NCBI GenBank assembly: GCA_047601185.1
Contig: JASGJS010000001.1
Coordinates: forward strand, 930,001 to 994,000
Source: JASGJS01 sp047601185
GTDB lineage: Bacteria > Pseudomonadota > Gammaproteobacteria > JAURND01
Reading direction: 5' to 3'
DNA: 64,000 bases
In this document: piece after piece, positions 27,301 through 35,865 of the stretch
Numbering within the stretch: the first letter of the stretch is position 1
Layout: every line of letters begins with the position of its first letter
The notes under the pieces: model-generated
Seen by the model: only the letters and a program-made list of their open reading frames with translations
What the model was told of the DNA's origin: nothing
Database searches by the model: none
Made by a program: the position numbers and the translations under genes

Positions 27301-28255
27301 CGATCTTTGTTTGAGTCTCTTTTGCTAAAGCTTCCCACCAACACAACAATTCAGCCTGATGTTTCTGACGTGCGCAACATAACAGCGGCAGCATTTGCTC
27401 AAAGGGGCCTCTTTTGAGCAAATCTTGATGTAGGTGATTCAAGAGTTCAGGAAAAAGTGTCGCAAGTTTTTCGTGCCTAAAAGGTTTTAGCATTCTCAAA
27501 TAACTCAAGATTTCAGCATGCGTGGTATTGTTAGGAGTATTGTTAAGAGGGCAAAAGCGATTCATCAATTCGGCAATCAGTTTAAGCGATTCATTCCGCG
27601 CTTCACCAGGTTGGTCTCCCACATCGGCTAAAAGTTTTGCACTGAGTTTGCCAATGGCATTTTGGAAAACTTTAGGGGATTGTTTGTCTGAGCTAGAATA
27701 CAAATTGTGTTGACGCTGAAAAATCAGTTTTTCCGCTAAAATTGTTCTGGCCTCAGAAGGAGAAATGTGATTATTAGAATGTCCAAGATACATTTGCTCC
27801 AATCCAGTTAAAGTGAAAGGCTGTGTCAGTTCCATCATTTGGCCAATTTGTTTGAGGGTAATAGGCTTTGCGCAATAACGAGACACCGTTTCTTTGCAGT
27901 CTATGAGATCATTTTTATTGGCTCGATATTGTCCTAATCCCCGCGCGAGTAAAGTCCCACCAATTATGGCTATAAGCACTGAGGTTATTAAAACAGTAGA
28001 AGATAATGCGGGAACTAAGGGGAGTGTGATTACACCGGAATTGACTAGCGCTAACAGGGGGCCACTGCTGAATAATAATATACCCGGAGCAAGGAGTAAC
28101 AGAAGGCTAAATTTAGAGCGCCAAAAGCCCCAGGCGGCAGGATAATGATGAGGAGAAGCAGCGCTAGGGGAAAAAGTGTCGTCGTCATCTGTGGGATCGG
28201 TGGGAAGAGGTGTGTAGGGATTTTGCTGGGTACTAGATAATTTTTCGTCTGTCAT
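24392..28255 (-). CDS. Very large unrecognised helical protein with N-terminal membrane hairpin
   Basis: Protein of about 1287 residues, not recognised. Residues about 45-110 contain two membrane segments (SLLLLLAPGILLF; VLITSVLIAIIGGTLLA). The remainder is almost wholly helical with recurring 35-45-residue blocks (LLxxLxxxYPxxLExL patterns), suggesting an alpha-solenoid, and a disordered acidic insert (DSDDEEEIDTEPP) near 370. The tail is Lys-rich and ends KKSVSFSH. It follows suhB by about 50 bp; the ATG at 28255 has TGGAG before it. No PmrA-type box was found. It could be an effector or a structural protein; size and Lys/Ser tail are suggestive only. Confidence 0.6.
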   Translation of the reverse strand: MTDEKLSSTQQNPYTPLPTDPTDDDDTFSPSAASPHHYPAAWGFWRSKFSLLLLLAPGILLFSSGPLLALVNSGVITLPLVPALSSTVLITSVLIAIIGGTLLARGLGQYRANKNDLIDCKETVSRYCAKPITLKQIGQMMELTQPFTLTGLEQMYLGHSNNHISPSEARTILAEKLIFQRQHNLYSSSDKQSPKVFQNAIGKLSAKLLADVGDQPGEARNESLKLIAELMNRFCPLNNTPNNTTHAEILSYLRMLKPFRHEKLATLFPELLNHLHQDLLKRGPFEQMLPLLCCARQKHQAELLCWWEALAKETQTKIVTSILTSSSDVQKTLNFLKITRKEPAADVSEAKVTSSPTEPPNSLSEVKEIGAEYLDSDDEEEIDTEPPKTITPLITASPLITALKKPDIPSAAKLIQALEFPRDQAAWNQVIVGLDSETYRDHFTQAIITACQGDLAHWNRVVNSITKENIALYRLWRELIDEIAADPSFWTHINLYQIKNPHAAKTLTAKDDAQLIDFLTTQLKFPQWQNVLVTYHYHPALLEKLYAQQPEAFGHLLSAKLDFSTRPNKNPNQNLALAKQIDVMVTSIMESATEPTRVFSAMRCDALEKLIALYAESLKNRANCQFFYQLWLKRWSPFEFMEQNVHTLKENSHTQFELLTSESKETSRALAKNIANAVILQFENFTQYYILLPALLWESDYFNRNKTQKALRDQVISILFEQYPNRIFELAHQIQELADPVKNIYPRYWRLLEAFEQHYKKIFKPLKDPQSMTLYLEGESVPLLLYLKHKKSNVESELLIHKLFFDFPLNFQQLLNHYAKLRNYFDADTNLLLQENLRTTPLDLLTLKLAHQTRDSNAIDLADKLWTDYISKGHVHSVCDFLLASPTTSLKKACLEHLIKTYPAELESLMTTFALFKHHDDADEFMARSFSQVKKSLSSKPETHFQVTDTLKALLPADSKNAEKMSTLILEYADIENPSLLEICDLLDSHLMDEKFYKKTLDTLFQADPAHLEQVLHTYYKQFCPIVLTSGKSCVNDSKMEPLLEHCRKLILQQLSVKDSSSSACEALFELIHAGAAGLVADFLINSPHISINPPQNVHLLTDLFTQTPLTLKVLQCANKIRSDNLEKLTFKMLSLLDAQHAAYQKNPEAQLDTMGTLCLNMIALYTYRSQNPKETRDYTPQVNESLKSVFQHTLSLLKSNAVLAIALFENICEKEPPIRNLLEQHLKKPPLTNQVSNNLSSYFHDGKERKPSTPIPTKSSLKSCVVDEKEKQEGKEKKKKSVSFSH

Positions 28256-28306
28256 TGGATTCTCCAATTATCTTCTGCCTCTCATGAATCGGCGTGAACA
28301 AGGTGT

Positions 28307-29089
28307 TTAATGCTGAGCGTGAATCAGTTGGAGCAAATCTTGAAAAATGCCGGGGGTGGTGGCAAGGATATCTCCTGTTTTCAGAAAGAGATCTTTTTCT
28401 TGCCAATCAGTGACAAATCCACCGGCTTCTTTGACCAATAAAGCGCCAGCGCCTAAATCCCAAGGTTTCAAATCGGTTTCTAAATAACCATCGACGCGGC
28501 CGGCAGCGACATAAGCAAGATCCAAAGCGGCTGAGCCTAAACAGCGGCTATCGGTAACGGTGGTCATCAGACGTTGAAATATTGGTAAGTAATCGGTTAA
28601 TTTTTGTGGCGTGCGGATGGGAAAACCGGTGGCAATTAAGGCATCGGCGAATTTTTTTTGGGCGCTGACCCGAATGCGGCGATTGTTGAGATAAGCCCCT
28701 TGCCCACGACTGGCGTTAAAGACTTCGTGTCGAATCGGATCAAAAATTAGCCCGTGCTCTAAAATACCTTTGGATTCAAAGGCAATGGAAACACAAAAAT
28801 GGGGTAGGCCGTGCAGATAATTGTAAGTGCCATCTAAGGGATCAATATACCAAATGTTGTCGGAGGTTTTGCCTTGTTGCCCCGTTTCTTCCGCAATAAT
28901 TTGATGATGGGGGTGGGCTTTTTGAATCACCTCGATGATGGCAAGTTCAGCGGCTTTGTCGACGTCAGTGACAAAATCTTTGGCGCCTTTGGCAGTGGGG
29001 TGAATGGTATCGAGTCGTTGCCAAGAACGAATCATGATGTTCCCGGCTTTTCGCGCAGCGGTCAGAGCAATATTAATAATAGGATGCAC
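28307..29089 (-). CDS. suhB: Inositol-1-monophosphatase family protein SuhB
   Basis: Mg-dependent inositol monophosphatase of 260 residues; in E. coli SuhB also acts in rRNA transcription complexes. Metal-binding motifs EETG and DPLDGTYNYLHG are present, together with the C-terminal WDLGAGALLVKEAGG. Translation appears to start at GTG (29087-29089). The gene is divergent from ccmA; a perfect AATACCT/AGGTATT inverted repeat lies in the 138-bp space between them. The large unknown gene follows downstream on the same strand. Confidence 0.93.
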   Translation of the reverse strand: MHPIINIALTAARKAGNIMIRSWQRLDTIHPTAKGAKDFVTDVDKAAELAIIEVIQKAHPHHQIIAEETGQQGKTSDNIWYIDPLDGTYNYLHGLPHFCVSIAFESKGILEHGLIFDPIRHEVFNASRGQGAYLNNRRIRVSAQKKFADALIATGFPIRTPQKLTDYLPIFQRLMTTVTDSRCLGSAALDLAYVAAGRVDGYLETDLKPWDLGAGALLVKEAGGFVTDWQEKDLFLKTGDILATTPGIFQDLLQLIHAQH

Positions 29090-29227
29090 GCTTATGTACT
29101 CTTTTAGATTTGAAGGGCTAATACTAATCAGTTTTATTTTTTTTGTCTATATGGTAAATATAAATACCTGAGGTATTATTTCCATGAGATCCCGCTATCA
29201 AGTAGGCGGGACGTCGAGGTATAAAGT

Positions 29228-29839
29228 ATGTACGAGCTACAAGCGCTCAATTTAGAATACATCCGAAACGACCAACTACTCTTCACTCAGTTAAATTTTA
29301 CGTTAGCGCCTGGTAATTTGCTGCATATCGTGGGTCAAAATGGCAGTGGGAAATCGACCTTATTAAATATTTTATTGGGTTTTCTGATACCGACGGAAGG
29401 GGAAATGCGTTGGCAGAATCACCCAATTTCCACGCAGCTGCACCATTACCAAGCGCAACTCGCTTATGTTGGACATAAGCTGGGTGTCAAAAGTGGATTA
29501 ACCGTAGCAGAAAATGTGCGATTACAGGCGATGTTATCGGGTGTTGATTCGCTAAATTGGGATGAAATATTGTCTTATTTTTCGCTGGAATCACTCGAAA
29601 ACCGTTTTTGCGAGCATTTATCGGCAGGACAACAGCAGCGGGTAGCTTTAACCCGGCTGTTAATCCAGTCTGCGCCGATTTGGATATTAGATGAGCCTTT
29701 TAGCGCTTTAGATGAATACCACCGGCAAAAATTGCAAGCACTGATTGCCTTGCATGTGCAGCGAAAGGGTATGGTTATATTAACCAGTCACCAGCCCTTA
29801 GTATGGACTAGTCTTCAACCTATGATGTTGCAGCTTTAA
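29228..29839 (+). CDS. ccmA: Heme exporter ATP-binding protein CcmA
   Basis: ATPase of the CcmABCD complex, which releases holo-CcmE for cytochrome c maturation. 203 residues. Walker A GQNGSGKST near residue 36, ABC signature LSAGQQQR, Walker B IWILDEPF. The stop overlaps the ccmB start (TAATG). It opens the ccm cluster. Confidence 0.95.
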   Translation: MYELQALNLEYIRNDQLLFTQLNFTLAPGNLLHIVGQNGSGKSTLLNILLGFLIPTEGEMRWQNHPISTQLHHYQAQLAYVGHKLGVKSGLTVAENVRLQAMLSGVDSLNWDEILSYFSLESLENRFCEHLSAGQQQRVALTRLLIQSAPIWILDEPFSALDEYHRQKLQALIALHVQRKGMVILTSHQPLVWTSLQPMMLQL

Positions 29840-30504
29840 TGAAACCGTATTACTTTTTAATTCGACAAGACTTGCGCCTGGCCTTACGTTTTAAAGCCGA
29901 CTGGATCAACAGCTGGTTATTTTATATCTTGGTGGTGAGTTTATTCCCTTTAGTGCTGCCGGTTGATCCCTCATTACTGCACAAAATCGGCCCCGGCCTG
30001 ATCTGGATCGCGGCAGTATTGTCCATCCTGTTAAGTATGAATGGATTTTTACGACCCGATTTTAGAGAGGGGAGTTTAGCACAATTGGTGTTAAGCCCTT
30101 TGTCATTGACAGGCTTGATGCTCGCTAAGATGCTGGCGCAATGGTTGATCAGCTTCATTCCGTTACTTTGTATTACGCCAGTGCTGGCATTTTCATTACA
30201 GCTGTCAGGCCAGGAAACGTTAATTTTATTGTGTACTTTAGCTTTAGGGACACCGACTTTAAGCTTTTTGAGTGCTGTGGCTGCGGCGTTAACGGTCAAT
30301 ATCCGCAATCATACCAGTTTGCTGAGCTTAATGATTTTGCCTTTAGGGGTGCCGGTGCTGATTTTTGCGACGGGGGCGGTGATGGATGTGGCAGCGGGTG
30401 TATCCAGCAAAGGCGCTTTAGCCTGGTTGGGGGCGTTATTGGCCATCACATTGAGCCTAACCCCGTTTGCAGTCAGCGCCAGTGTGCGATGGTTACACGA
30501 TTAA
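29839..30504 (+). CDS. ccmB: Heme exporter membrane protein CcmB
   Basis: Six-helix inner-membrane permease of the CcmABCD complex; 221 residues, standard length. LVLSPLSLTGLMLAK and GTPTLSFLSAVAAALT are CcmB-like. It overlaps ccmA by one base. Downstream, its last 12 bp overlap a small gene on the opposite strand, and ccmC comes only after an R2 insertion, so ccmAB are cut off from ccmC-H. Confidence 0.94.
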   Translation: MKPYYFLIRQDLRLALRFKADWINSWLFYILVVSLFPLVLPVDPSLLHKIGPGLIWIAAVLSILLSMNGFLRPDFREGSLAQLVLSPLSLTGLMLAKMLAQWLISFIPLLCITPVLAFSLQLSGQETLILLCTLALGTPTLSFLSAVAAALTVNIRNHTSLLSLMILPLGVPVLIFATGAVMDVAAGVSSKGALAWLGALLAITLSLTPFAVSASVRWLHD

Positions 30505-30705
30505 ACGGCCGGCGTTGGAAGTGTTATTCAAAGCCAATGTTAAAGTTTGGTAGCCTAAGGCGATGTAGACCACTTTTTCGACCATGGGTACGGCTTGAAA
30601 CATATAACCCACTAAATTGACATGAAATATGCCGATGAGCCCATAATTGAACGCGGCTAAAATACTCGAAAATACAATCACTCTGCTGAAAAGTCCCAAT
30701 TTCAT
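30493..30705 (-). CDS. DUF378 family small membrane protein
   Basis: Protein of 70 residues with two membrane segments. ILAAFNYGLIGIFHVNLVG and KVVYIALGYQTL follow the DUF378 pattern (N-x-G-L-x-G-hydrophobic, then a second helix). Function unknown. A strong AGGAGAAGG precedes the ATG. It is convergent with ccmB, overlapping its 3' end by 12 bp, and interrupts the ccm cluster. Confidence 0.8.
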   Translation of the reverse strand: MKLGLFSRVIVFSSILAAFNYGLIGIFHVNLVGYMFQAVPMVEKVVYIALGYQTLTLALNNTSNAGRLIV

Positions 30706-30778
30706 AACCTTCTCCTATTTTTATACCTTAAGTGTAGCTTTGGGGGGTCTATTATGCAAATTGCTATTTTGAGTTTTT

Positions 30779-30944
30779 AGCGGGCAAGCTGCCCGCGCTC
30801 CCAGGCTCGAGCTTCATTCAAGTGAAAGCTATCATCAAGCATCGAGATTCTTTCGCTCATCTCAAAGCATAGAAAGCAGAAAACCCTCTTTTGGCTGTTA
30901 CCATGAAGGGCGCAAGACTTGGGAGCGCGGGCAGCTTGCCCGCT
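30779..30944. repeat. R2 repeat, complete copy
   Basis: Both ends carry the CAAGCT/AGCTTG variant of the end hairpin (GCGGGC-AAGCT-GCCCGC). It separates the DUF378 gene from ccmC. Confidence 0.9.
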
Positions 30945-30971
30945 TAACATAAAAATAGGTATACTTTAACC

Positions 30972-31721
30972 ATGTGGACATTTATACACCGTTTAGCTTC
31001 CCCCAAATACTTCTATGCATTCGCCAGCAAGCAATTACCTTGGCTGTGGTTGCTCTGTTTAGGATTATTCGCCTATGGGTTAGTCGCAGGATTAATCTTT
31101 GCCCCCGCCGACTATCAACAAGGTGAGGCCTACCGCATTATCTATATTCACGTGCCTGCTGCAGCGAGCTCGTTAATGATCTTCGCGATGATGGCGGTTT
31201 GGTCAAGCCTCTATTTAATTTGGCGGATTAAACTGGCGGATGTGTTGGCGCAAGCCAGTGCGGCAATTGGCGCGTGGTATACTGCTTTAGCCTTAATCAC
31301 AGGCGCTTTATGGGGAAAGCCGATGTGGGGCACCTGGTGGGTATGGGATGCGCGCTTAACGTCCGAGCTCATTTTATTATTTCTTTATATTGCCATTATT
31401 GCTTTAAGAAACGCCATTCCCAATCAAGAAGCCAGTGCTCGGGCAGTCAGTCTGTTAACCTTGATGGGGGTAGTCGATTTACCTATCATTCATTACTCGG
31501 TGTATTGGTGGAATACCTTGCATCAAAAAGCCACGCTCCTAAAATGGGGTAAACCGGCCATGGTGGGGAGTATGTATTTCCCTCTGGTTGCTATGTTGTT
31601 AGCTTTCATCCTGTATTATTATGTATTAATGTTATTAAAAACGCGTAAAATTTTAGTCTTACGAGAACAACAGACCGCTTGGGTTCAAAAATTACGAGAT
31701 CAAAAAGCATTATGTCCATAA
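30972..31721 (+). CDS. ccmC: Heme-handling membrane protein CcmC
   Basis: Six-helix protein that binds heme and delivers it to CcmE in the periplasm; 249 residues. The WWD signature (WGTWWVWDARLTSEL) lies near the middle, with heme-ligand His residues in IIYIHVPAAAS and IIHYSVYWWNTLHQ. ccmD overlaps its last 10 bp. Confidence 0.96.
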   Translation: MWTFIHRLASPKYFYAFASKQLPWLWLLCLGLFAYGLVAGLIFAPADYQQGEAYRIIYIHVPAAASSLMIFAMMAVWSSLYLIWRIKLADVLAQASAAIGAWYTALALITGALWGKPMWGTWWVWDARLTSELILLFLYIAIIALRNAIPNQEASARAVSLLTLMGVVDLPIIHYSVYWWNTLHQKATLLKWGKPAMVGSMYFPLVAMLLAFILYYYVLMLLKTRKILVLREQQTAWVQKLRDQKALCP

Positions 31722-31840
31722 ACCCCCATTTTGCCCATTTTACAGATTTTGTTCAGATGGGCGGTTATGCGCCCTATGTGTGGACAGCTTATGGGATTGT
31801 GGGGCTGACCTTAGTTGGACTGTACTTTTGGAATCGATGA
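31712..31840 (+). CDS. ccmD: Heme exporter protein CcmD
   Basis: Short protein of 42 residues that tethers CcmABC-CcmE. The sequence includes MGGYAPYVWTAYGI and LVGLYFWNR: one membrane helix with the conserved GGYAxYVW motif. The C terminus is shorter than usual for CcmD. It overlaps ccmC by 10 bp and is in the expected position before ccmE. Confidence 0.88.
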   Translation: MSINPHFAHFTDFVQMGGYAPYVWTAYGIVGLTLVGLYFWNR

Positions 31841-31861
31841 CGCACAAAGCTGCTACCTCGT

Positions 31862-31890
31862 CGTCCCGGCATGGATGCCGGGATCCAGAC
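31862..31890. repeat. Short palindromic repeat (CCCGGCAT-type)
   Basis: CGTCCCGGCATGGATGCCGGGATCC contains a 7-bp-stem hairpin (CCCGGCA/TGCCGGG). It matches a short palindrome widespread in bacterial genomes. It sits between ccmD and ccmE. Confidence 0.6.
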
Positions 31891-31942
31891 TACAAGGATG
31901 TAAAGTTTCGTTTTCTTTTATGATTATATTACTTTTGAAATA

Positions 31943-32353
31943 GTGAAAAAACATCGCAAACAGAAATTATACGGTATTGTCGCAGTCATCATCGGGATGG
32001 GATTGGCCGTCAGTCTCATGATCTATGCCTTAGGCCAGAACGTCAATTTGTACTATACCCCCAGTCAATTGGTGCAGGCGCACCCCCCTGGCAGTTTTCG
32101 CATTGGGGGAATGGTGCAAAAGGGCAGTTTGCAAAGACAACCGGGCAGTTTAGCTGTCACGTTTAAGATTACCGATTTCAAAAATACCCTCCCAGTGCAC
32201 TATGTGGGGATTTTGCCCGCTTTATTTCGAGAAGGGCAAGGTATCGTGGTGCAAGGTCAGCTCAATGGTGCTGGAGAGATCCGGGCCAGCCAAGTATTAG
32301 CCAAACATGATGAAAAGTATATGCCTCCCAAGCTGAATGAGTCGCCATCATGA
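31943..32353 (+). CDS. ccmE: Heme chaperone CcmE
   Basis: Periplasmic membrane-anchored heme chaperone of 136 residues. One N-terminal helix, then an OB-fold domain (FRIGGMVQKGS, VHYVGILPALFREGQGIV). The heme-binding His is in LAKHDEKYMPP. The start is GTG. It ends 4 bp inside ccmF. Confidence 0.95.
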   Translation: MKKHRKQKLYGIVAVIIGMGLAVSLMIYALGQNVNLYYTPSQLVQAHPPGSFRIGGMVQKGSLQRQPGSLAVTFKITDFKNTLPVHYVGILPALFREGQGIVVQGQLNGAGEIRASQVLAKHDEKYMPPKLNESPS

Positions 32354-34263
32354 TCGTAGAATTTGGGCATTATGCTTTGATCTTAGCGCTAATGTTAGCT
32401 GTTCTACAGGCCATTGTGCCCTTGCTCGGCGTCCACACTCAAAAAAAACCCTTAATGCAAATGGCGCGATCGCTTGCGTATGGGCAATGTGTTTTCATTG
32501 CATTGGCATTTACTGCCTTAGCATTTGCATTCTTAAGTAATGATTTTTCAGTTGCTTATGTGGCGGATAATTCTAACAGCCAATTGCCGTGGTTTTACCG
32601 ATTTTGCGCGATTTGGGGCGCGCACGAAGGGTCTTTACTATTGTGGGTGTTTATTTTAAGCCTGTGGATGGGCGCCGTCGCGTTTTTCAGCCAGCATTTA
32701 CCCTTGCCCACCATCGCGCGCGTCTTGGCTGTGTTAGCCATGATCAGCATCGGCTTCTTATTGTTTCTACTGACCACTTCCAGCCCGTTTATCCGGTGGC
32801 TACCCAATTTTCCGATCGATGGACAAGATTTAAATCCGTTATTGCAAGATCCCGGCTTAGTCTCGCATCCACCGATGTTATATATGGGGTATGTCGGATT
32901 TTCTGTGGCGTTTGCCTTTGCCATCGCGGCTTTACTCGAAGGGCGATTAGATGCGACCTGGGCCAGATGGGCCAAACCCTGGACGCTGCTCGCCTGGTGC
33001 TTTTTAACCTGTGGGATTGTGTTAGGCAGTTGGTGGGCCTATCGTGAATTGGGTTGGGGAGGTTGGTGGTTTTGGGATCCTGTTGAAAATGCTTCCTTAT
33101 TGCCTTGGTTAGTCGGGACCGCCTTAATCCACTCTTTGGTCGTGACCGCCAAGCGTGATACTTTCAAAGCATGGACGGCATTATTAGCCATTTTTACCTT
33201 CTCTTTATCGTTATTGGGCACTTTTTTAGTGCGTTCTGGGGTATTGATTTCGGTGCACAGCTTCGCGGCCGACCCCCTACGTGGCGAATTTATGCTGATC
33301 TTTTTGGCGGTAGTGGTCGGCGGCAGTTTATTGCTGTATGCGTTGCGTGCTGGAACTTTGAGCCACCGGGTGCGTTACGGTTTTTGGGCGAGAGAAAATT
33401 TACTCCTACTCAACAATTTATTATTAACAGCTGCTATGCTCACTGTGTTATTAGGCACGTTATACCCCCTGATCGTTCAGAGCTTAGGGTGGGGCACTTT
33501 ATCAGTAGGCCCTCCGTATTTTAATACGGTGTTTATCCCATTCATGGTATGTATTTTATTTTTTATGGGATGTGCGCCCTTATCCCGGTGGGGGCAGACC
33601 GAGGGCAGGGTGTTGCTCCGCCAACTATGGGTAGTGTTCGTTGCGAGTATTCTCTTAGCCATCACCTTGCCTTGGTTATGTGCACAACACTTAAACTTTG
33701 GGGCCGTAATAGGGGTTGGATTAGCGCTCTGGGTGATACTCGCCACATTGCACAGCATTTGGCAACGCCGCGGTCGGCTGAATTTAAGCCAATGGGGGAT
33801 GGTGTTAGCGCATGTGGGAATTGCGGTGACCACGTTAGGCATTGTGTTAGTGTCGCATGATAGCCTGCAACGAGAATTGCGGATGTCTCCAGGAGATACT
33901 GCACGATTAGGCGCCTACACCTTTCAATTTTTGGGTGTACGACCTTTACAAGGCGCCAATTATACCGGCGTCGAGGGTGGCGTTTTAGTTAAAGCGCAGC
34001 AAAAAACCCTCGGCGTCCTCATCCCCGAACAACGTATTTACACGGTGCAAAAAACCGCGATCAGTAAAACGGCCATGGATGTGAACCCCTGGCGAGATCT
34101 GTATGTCGCATTGGGGGAACCTTTAGAACAGAATGCTTGGTCATTACGCATTTACGTTAAACCGTTTGTGCGCTGGATTTGGTTTGGAGGGTTAATGACG
34201 GCGGCAGGTGGCTTATTAGCGTTGCTACATCGAAGCCGTTTTCGACTCAAGAGGGCTGACTGA
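32350..34263 (+). CDS. ccmF: Heme lyase subunit CcmF
   Basis: Large inner-membrane component of the cytochrome c heme lyase; 637 residues and about 14 helices. The WWD domain (GWGGWWFWDPVENAS) and periplasmic His motifs (GAHEGS, VSHPPMLYMGY) are present. Overlaps: 4 bp with ccmE upstream, 1 base with ccmG downstream. Confidence 0.96.
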   Translation: MIVEFGHYALILALMLAVLQAIVPLLGVHTQKKPLMQMARSLAYGQCVFIALAFTALAFAFLSNDFSVAYVADNSNSQLPWFYRFCAIWGAHEGSLLLWVFILSLWMGAVAFFSQHLPLPTIARVLAVLAMISIGFLLFLLTTSSPFIRWLPNFPIDGQDLNPLLQDPGLVSHPPMLYMGYVGFSVAFAFAIAALLEGRLDATWARWAKPWTLLAWCFLTCGIVLGSWWAYRELGWGGWWFWDPVENASLLPWLVGTALIHSLVVTAKRDTFKAWTALLAIFTFSLSLLGTFLVRSGVLISVHSFAADPLRGEFMLIFLAVVVGGSLLLYALRAGTLSHRVRYGFWARENLLLLNNLLLTAAMLTVLLGTLYPLIVQSLGWGTLSVGPPYFNTVFIPFMVCILFFMGCAPLSRWGQTEGRVLLRQLWVVFVASILLAITLPWLCAQHLNFGAVIGVGLALWVILATLHSIWQRRGRLNLSQWGMVLAHVGIAVTTLGIVLVSHDSLQRELRMSPGDTARLGAYTFQFLGVRPLQGANYTGVEGGVLVKAQQKTLGVLIPEQRIYTVQKTAISKTAMDVNPWRDLYVALGEPLEQNAWSLRIYVKPFVRWIWFGGLMTAAGGLLALLHRSRFRLKRAD

Positions 34264-34784
34264 TGCGTTATTTAGTGCCGCTGTTATTGTTTGTCGTGGT
34301 CATGGGATTTTTGTGGAAAGGCTTACAGCAGGATCCTCATCAATTATCCTCAGCGCTGCTCAACAAGCCTTTGCCGGTTTTTAGTTATCCTGATTTATTC
34401 AAACCGCAACAACAGATTACGCCACAGCAATTTTTAGGGAAAGTCACTTTGCTGAATGTGTGGGCCACCTGGTGTGTGACCTGTCAGGTAGAACATCCCA
34501 CCTTCGTCGATATTGCCAAACAGGTGAACCTGATCGGCCTGAATTATAAAGACGATGCTCACGCGGCAATCCAGTGGTTGCAACAGCATACCAATCCTTA
34601 TCAAAGGGTGATTTTCGATCCGCAAGGCACTTTAGGAATAGACTTAGGTGTTTATGGCACGCCCGAAACGTTTTTGATTGATCAACAAGGCATTATTCGC
34701 TACAAATTTATCGGGCCCATTACCCCAGAAGTTTGGCAACAACAATTATTGCCGCAGGTGCGAAAATGGCAACAAGGTTCTTAA
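34263..34784 (+). CDS. ccmG: Thiol:disulfide interchange protein CcmG (DsbE)
   Basis: Membrane-anchored periplasmic thioredoxin that reduces apocytochrome or CcmH disulfides; 173 residues. The active site WATWCVTCQVEH is WCxxC, and YGTPETFLID carries the conserved cis-Pro region. It overlaps ccmF by one base and ccmH by 19 bp. Confidence 0.95.
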   Translation: MRYLVPLLLFVVVMGFLWKGLQQDPHQLSSALLNKPLPVFSYPDLFKPQQQITPQQFLGKVTLLNVWATWCVTCQVEHPTFVDIAKQVNLIGLNYKDDAHAAIQWLQQHTNPYQRVIFDPQGTLGIDLGVYGTPETFLIDQQGIIRYKFIGPITPEVWQQQLLPQVRKWQQGS

Positions 34785-35152
34785 TCGTTTTAGGAATTTG
34801 GCTATCGTTCGCAGCCATTGCTGAACCGCGGGATCTTTATACCTTTAGCTCCCCCGCTGCTCAGCAACAATTTCAGGGCTTAATCGAAGAGTTACGTTGC
34901 TTAGTCTGTCAAAACCAAAATTTAGCAGGCTCGAATGCGCCCTTAGCGGCGGATCTACGGCATGAAGTGTATCTTAAGGTGCAAGCAGGGCAGAGCAATG
35001 CTGAGATTAAGGATTATTTATTGGCGCGATACGGGCAGTTTGTATTGTTCAAACCGGTGGTGAATGCGCAGACGTTGGCTCTATGGGTTATTCCGTTTGT
35101 TTTATTGGTAGGGATTTTTGTGGGGATGTGGCGGTTTTTGAGGCGAAGTTAG
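34766..35152 (+). CDS. ccmH: Cytochrome c-type biogenesis protein CcmH
   Basis: Thiol-reductant protein of the heme lyase, 128 residues. Signal peptide, then the LRCLVCQNQ motif with the redox Cys pair, then a C-terminal membrane helix. The ATG at 34766 gives a normal signal peptide; an upstream ATG at 34733 is inside ccmG and less likely. It is separated from ccmI by an R2 insertion. Confidence 0.94.
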   Translation: MATRFLIVLGIWLSFAAIAEPRDLYTFSSPAAQQQFQGLIEELRCLVCQNQNLAGSNAPLAADLRHEVYLKVQAGQSNAEIKDYLLARYGQFVLFKPVVNAQTLALWVIPFVLLVGIFVGMWRFLRRS

Positions 35153-35171
35153 GTAGGCGTTAAAGTTTTTA

Positions 35172-35339
35172 AGCGGGCTAGCAGCCCGCGCTCCCAGGCT
35201 CGAGCCTCGTTCAAGTTAAAGCAATCTCAAACATTGAGGTTCTTTCGTACAACCTATAAAGCTTAGAAGGCAGAAACCCATCTGTTGGCGCTTTGCCATG
35301 AAAGGCGCAAGACTTGGGAGCGCGGGCTGCTAGCCCGCT
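35172..35339. repeat. R2 repeat, complete copy
   Basis: Full R2 with the TAGCA-type hairpin at both ends, in the gap between ccmH and the ccmI-like gene. Confidence 0.9.
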
Positions 35340-35370
35340 TAAAAAGTAACCATTCATCACGAGTTATTCA

Positions 35371-35811
35371 ATGTTCACAATGCTTTTTTGGATCATCCTA
35401 ATATTTTTAACCCTCCTGGCAGGATTATTTATTTTTATCCCGCTCAGAAAAATCAACCGCCGCATACTCAGCTGGGGGTTATTAGGATTTTTAGGCCTTT
35501 CAGCAAGCGCAATACTTTTTTATGTAAAATCCGGCAGCTGGACGCAATTAGCAAGCTATCATCAAACAATAGTCGCTCGCCAAGAAATCCAACGATTCGG
35601 TGGTATACAAAATATCACCGCAACATTGCAGCGTATTTTGGCCAATAAACCCGACAGTCACGGTTATTATTTACTGGGAAAATTGTATTTAAAACAAGGG
35701 GAATATGCGCGCGCTTTGATGGCGTTTGATAAAGCCAATCAGTTAAAACCTAATCAACCCGAAATATTACAGGGCTATGCAGAAGCGCGTTATTTTTTAC
35801 ACCGACAATAA
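35371..35811 (+). CDS. Short CcmI-like TPR protein
   Basis: Protein of 146 residues: two N-terminal membrane helices (about 5-27 and 33-53), a linker, then one to two TPR motifs (HGYYLLGKLYLKQGEYARALMAFDKANQLKPN). This is the plan of CcmI, the apocytochrome-binding subunit of the heme lyase, but typical CcmI has several TPRs and is more than twice as long. Position after ccmH fits. It is either a minimal functional CcmI or a shortened one. Confidence 0.68.
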   Translation: MFTMLFWIILIFLTLLAGLFIFIPLRKINRRILSWGLLGFLGLSASAILFYVKSGSWTQLASYHQTIVARQEIQRFGGIQNITATLQRILANKPDSHGYYLLGKLYLKQGEYARALMAFDKANQLKPNQPEILQGYAEARYFLHRQ

Positions 35812-35865
35812 GGCAGGGTGGTATTAATTGGACAGGTGATTTAGATCACGAAGATTTAAGTAGCG

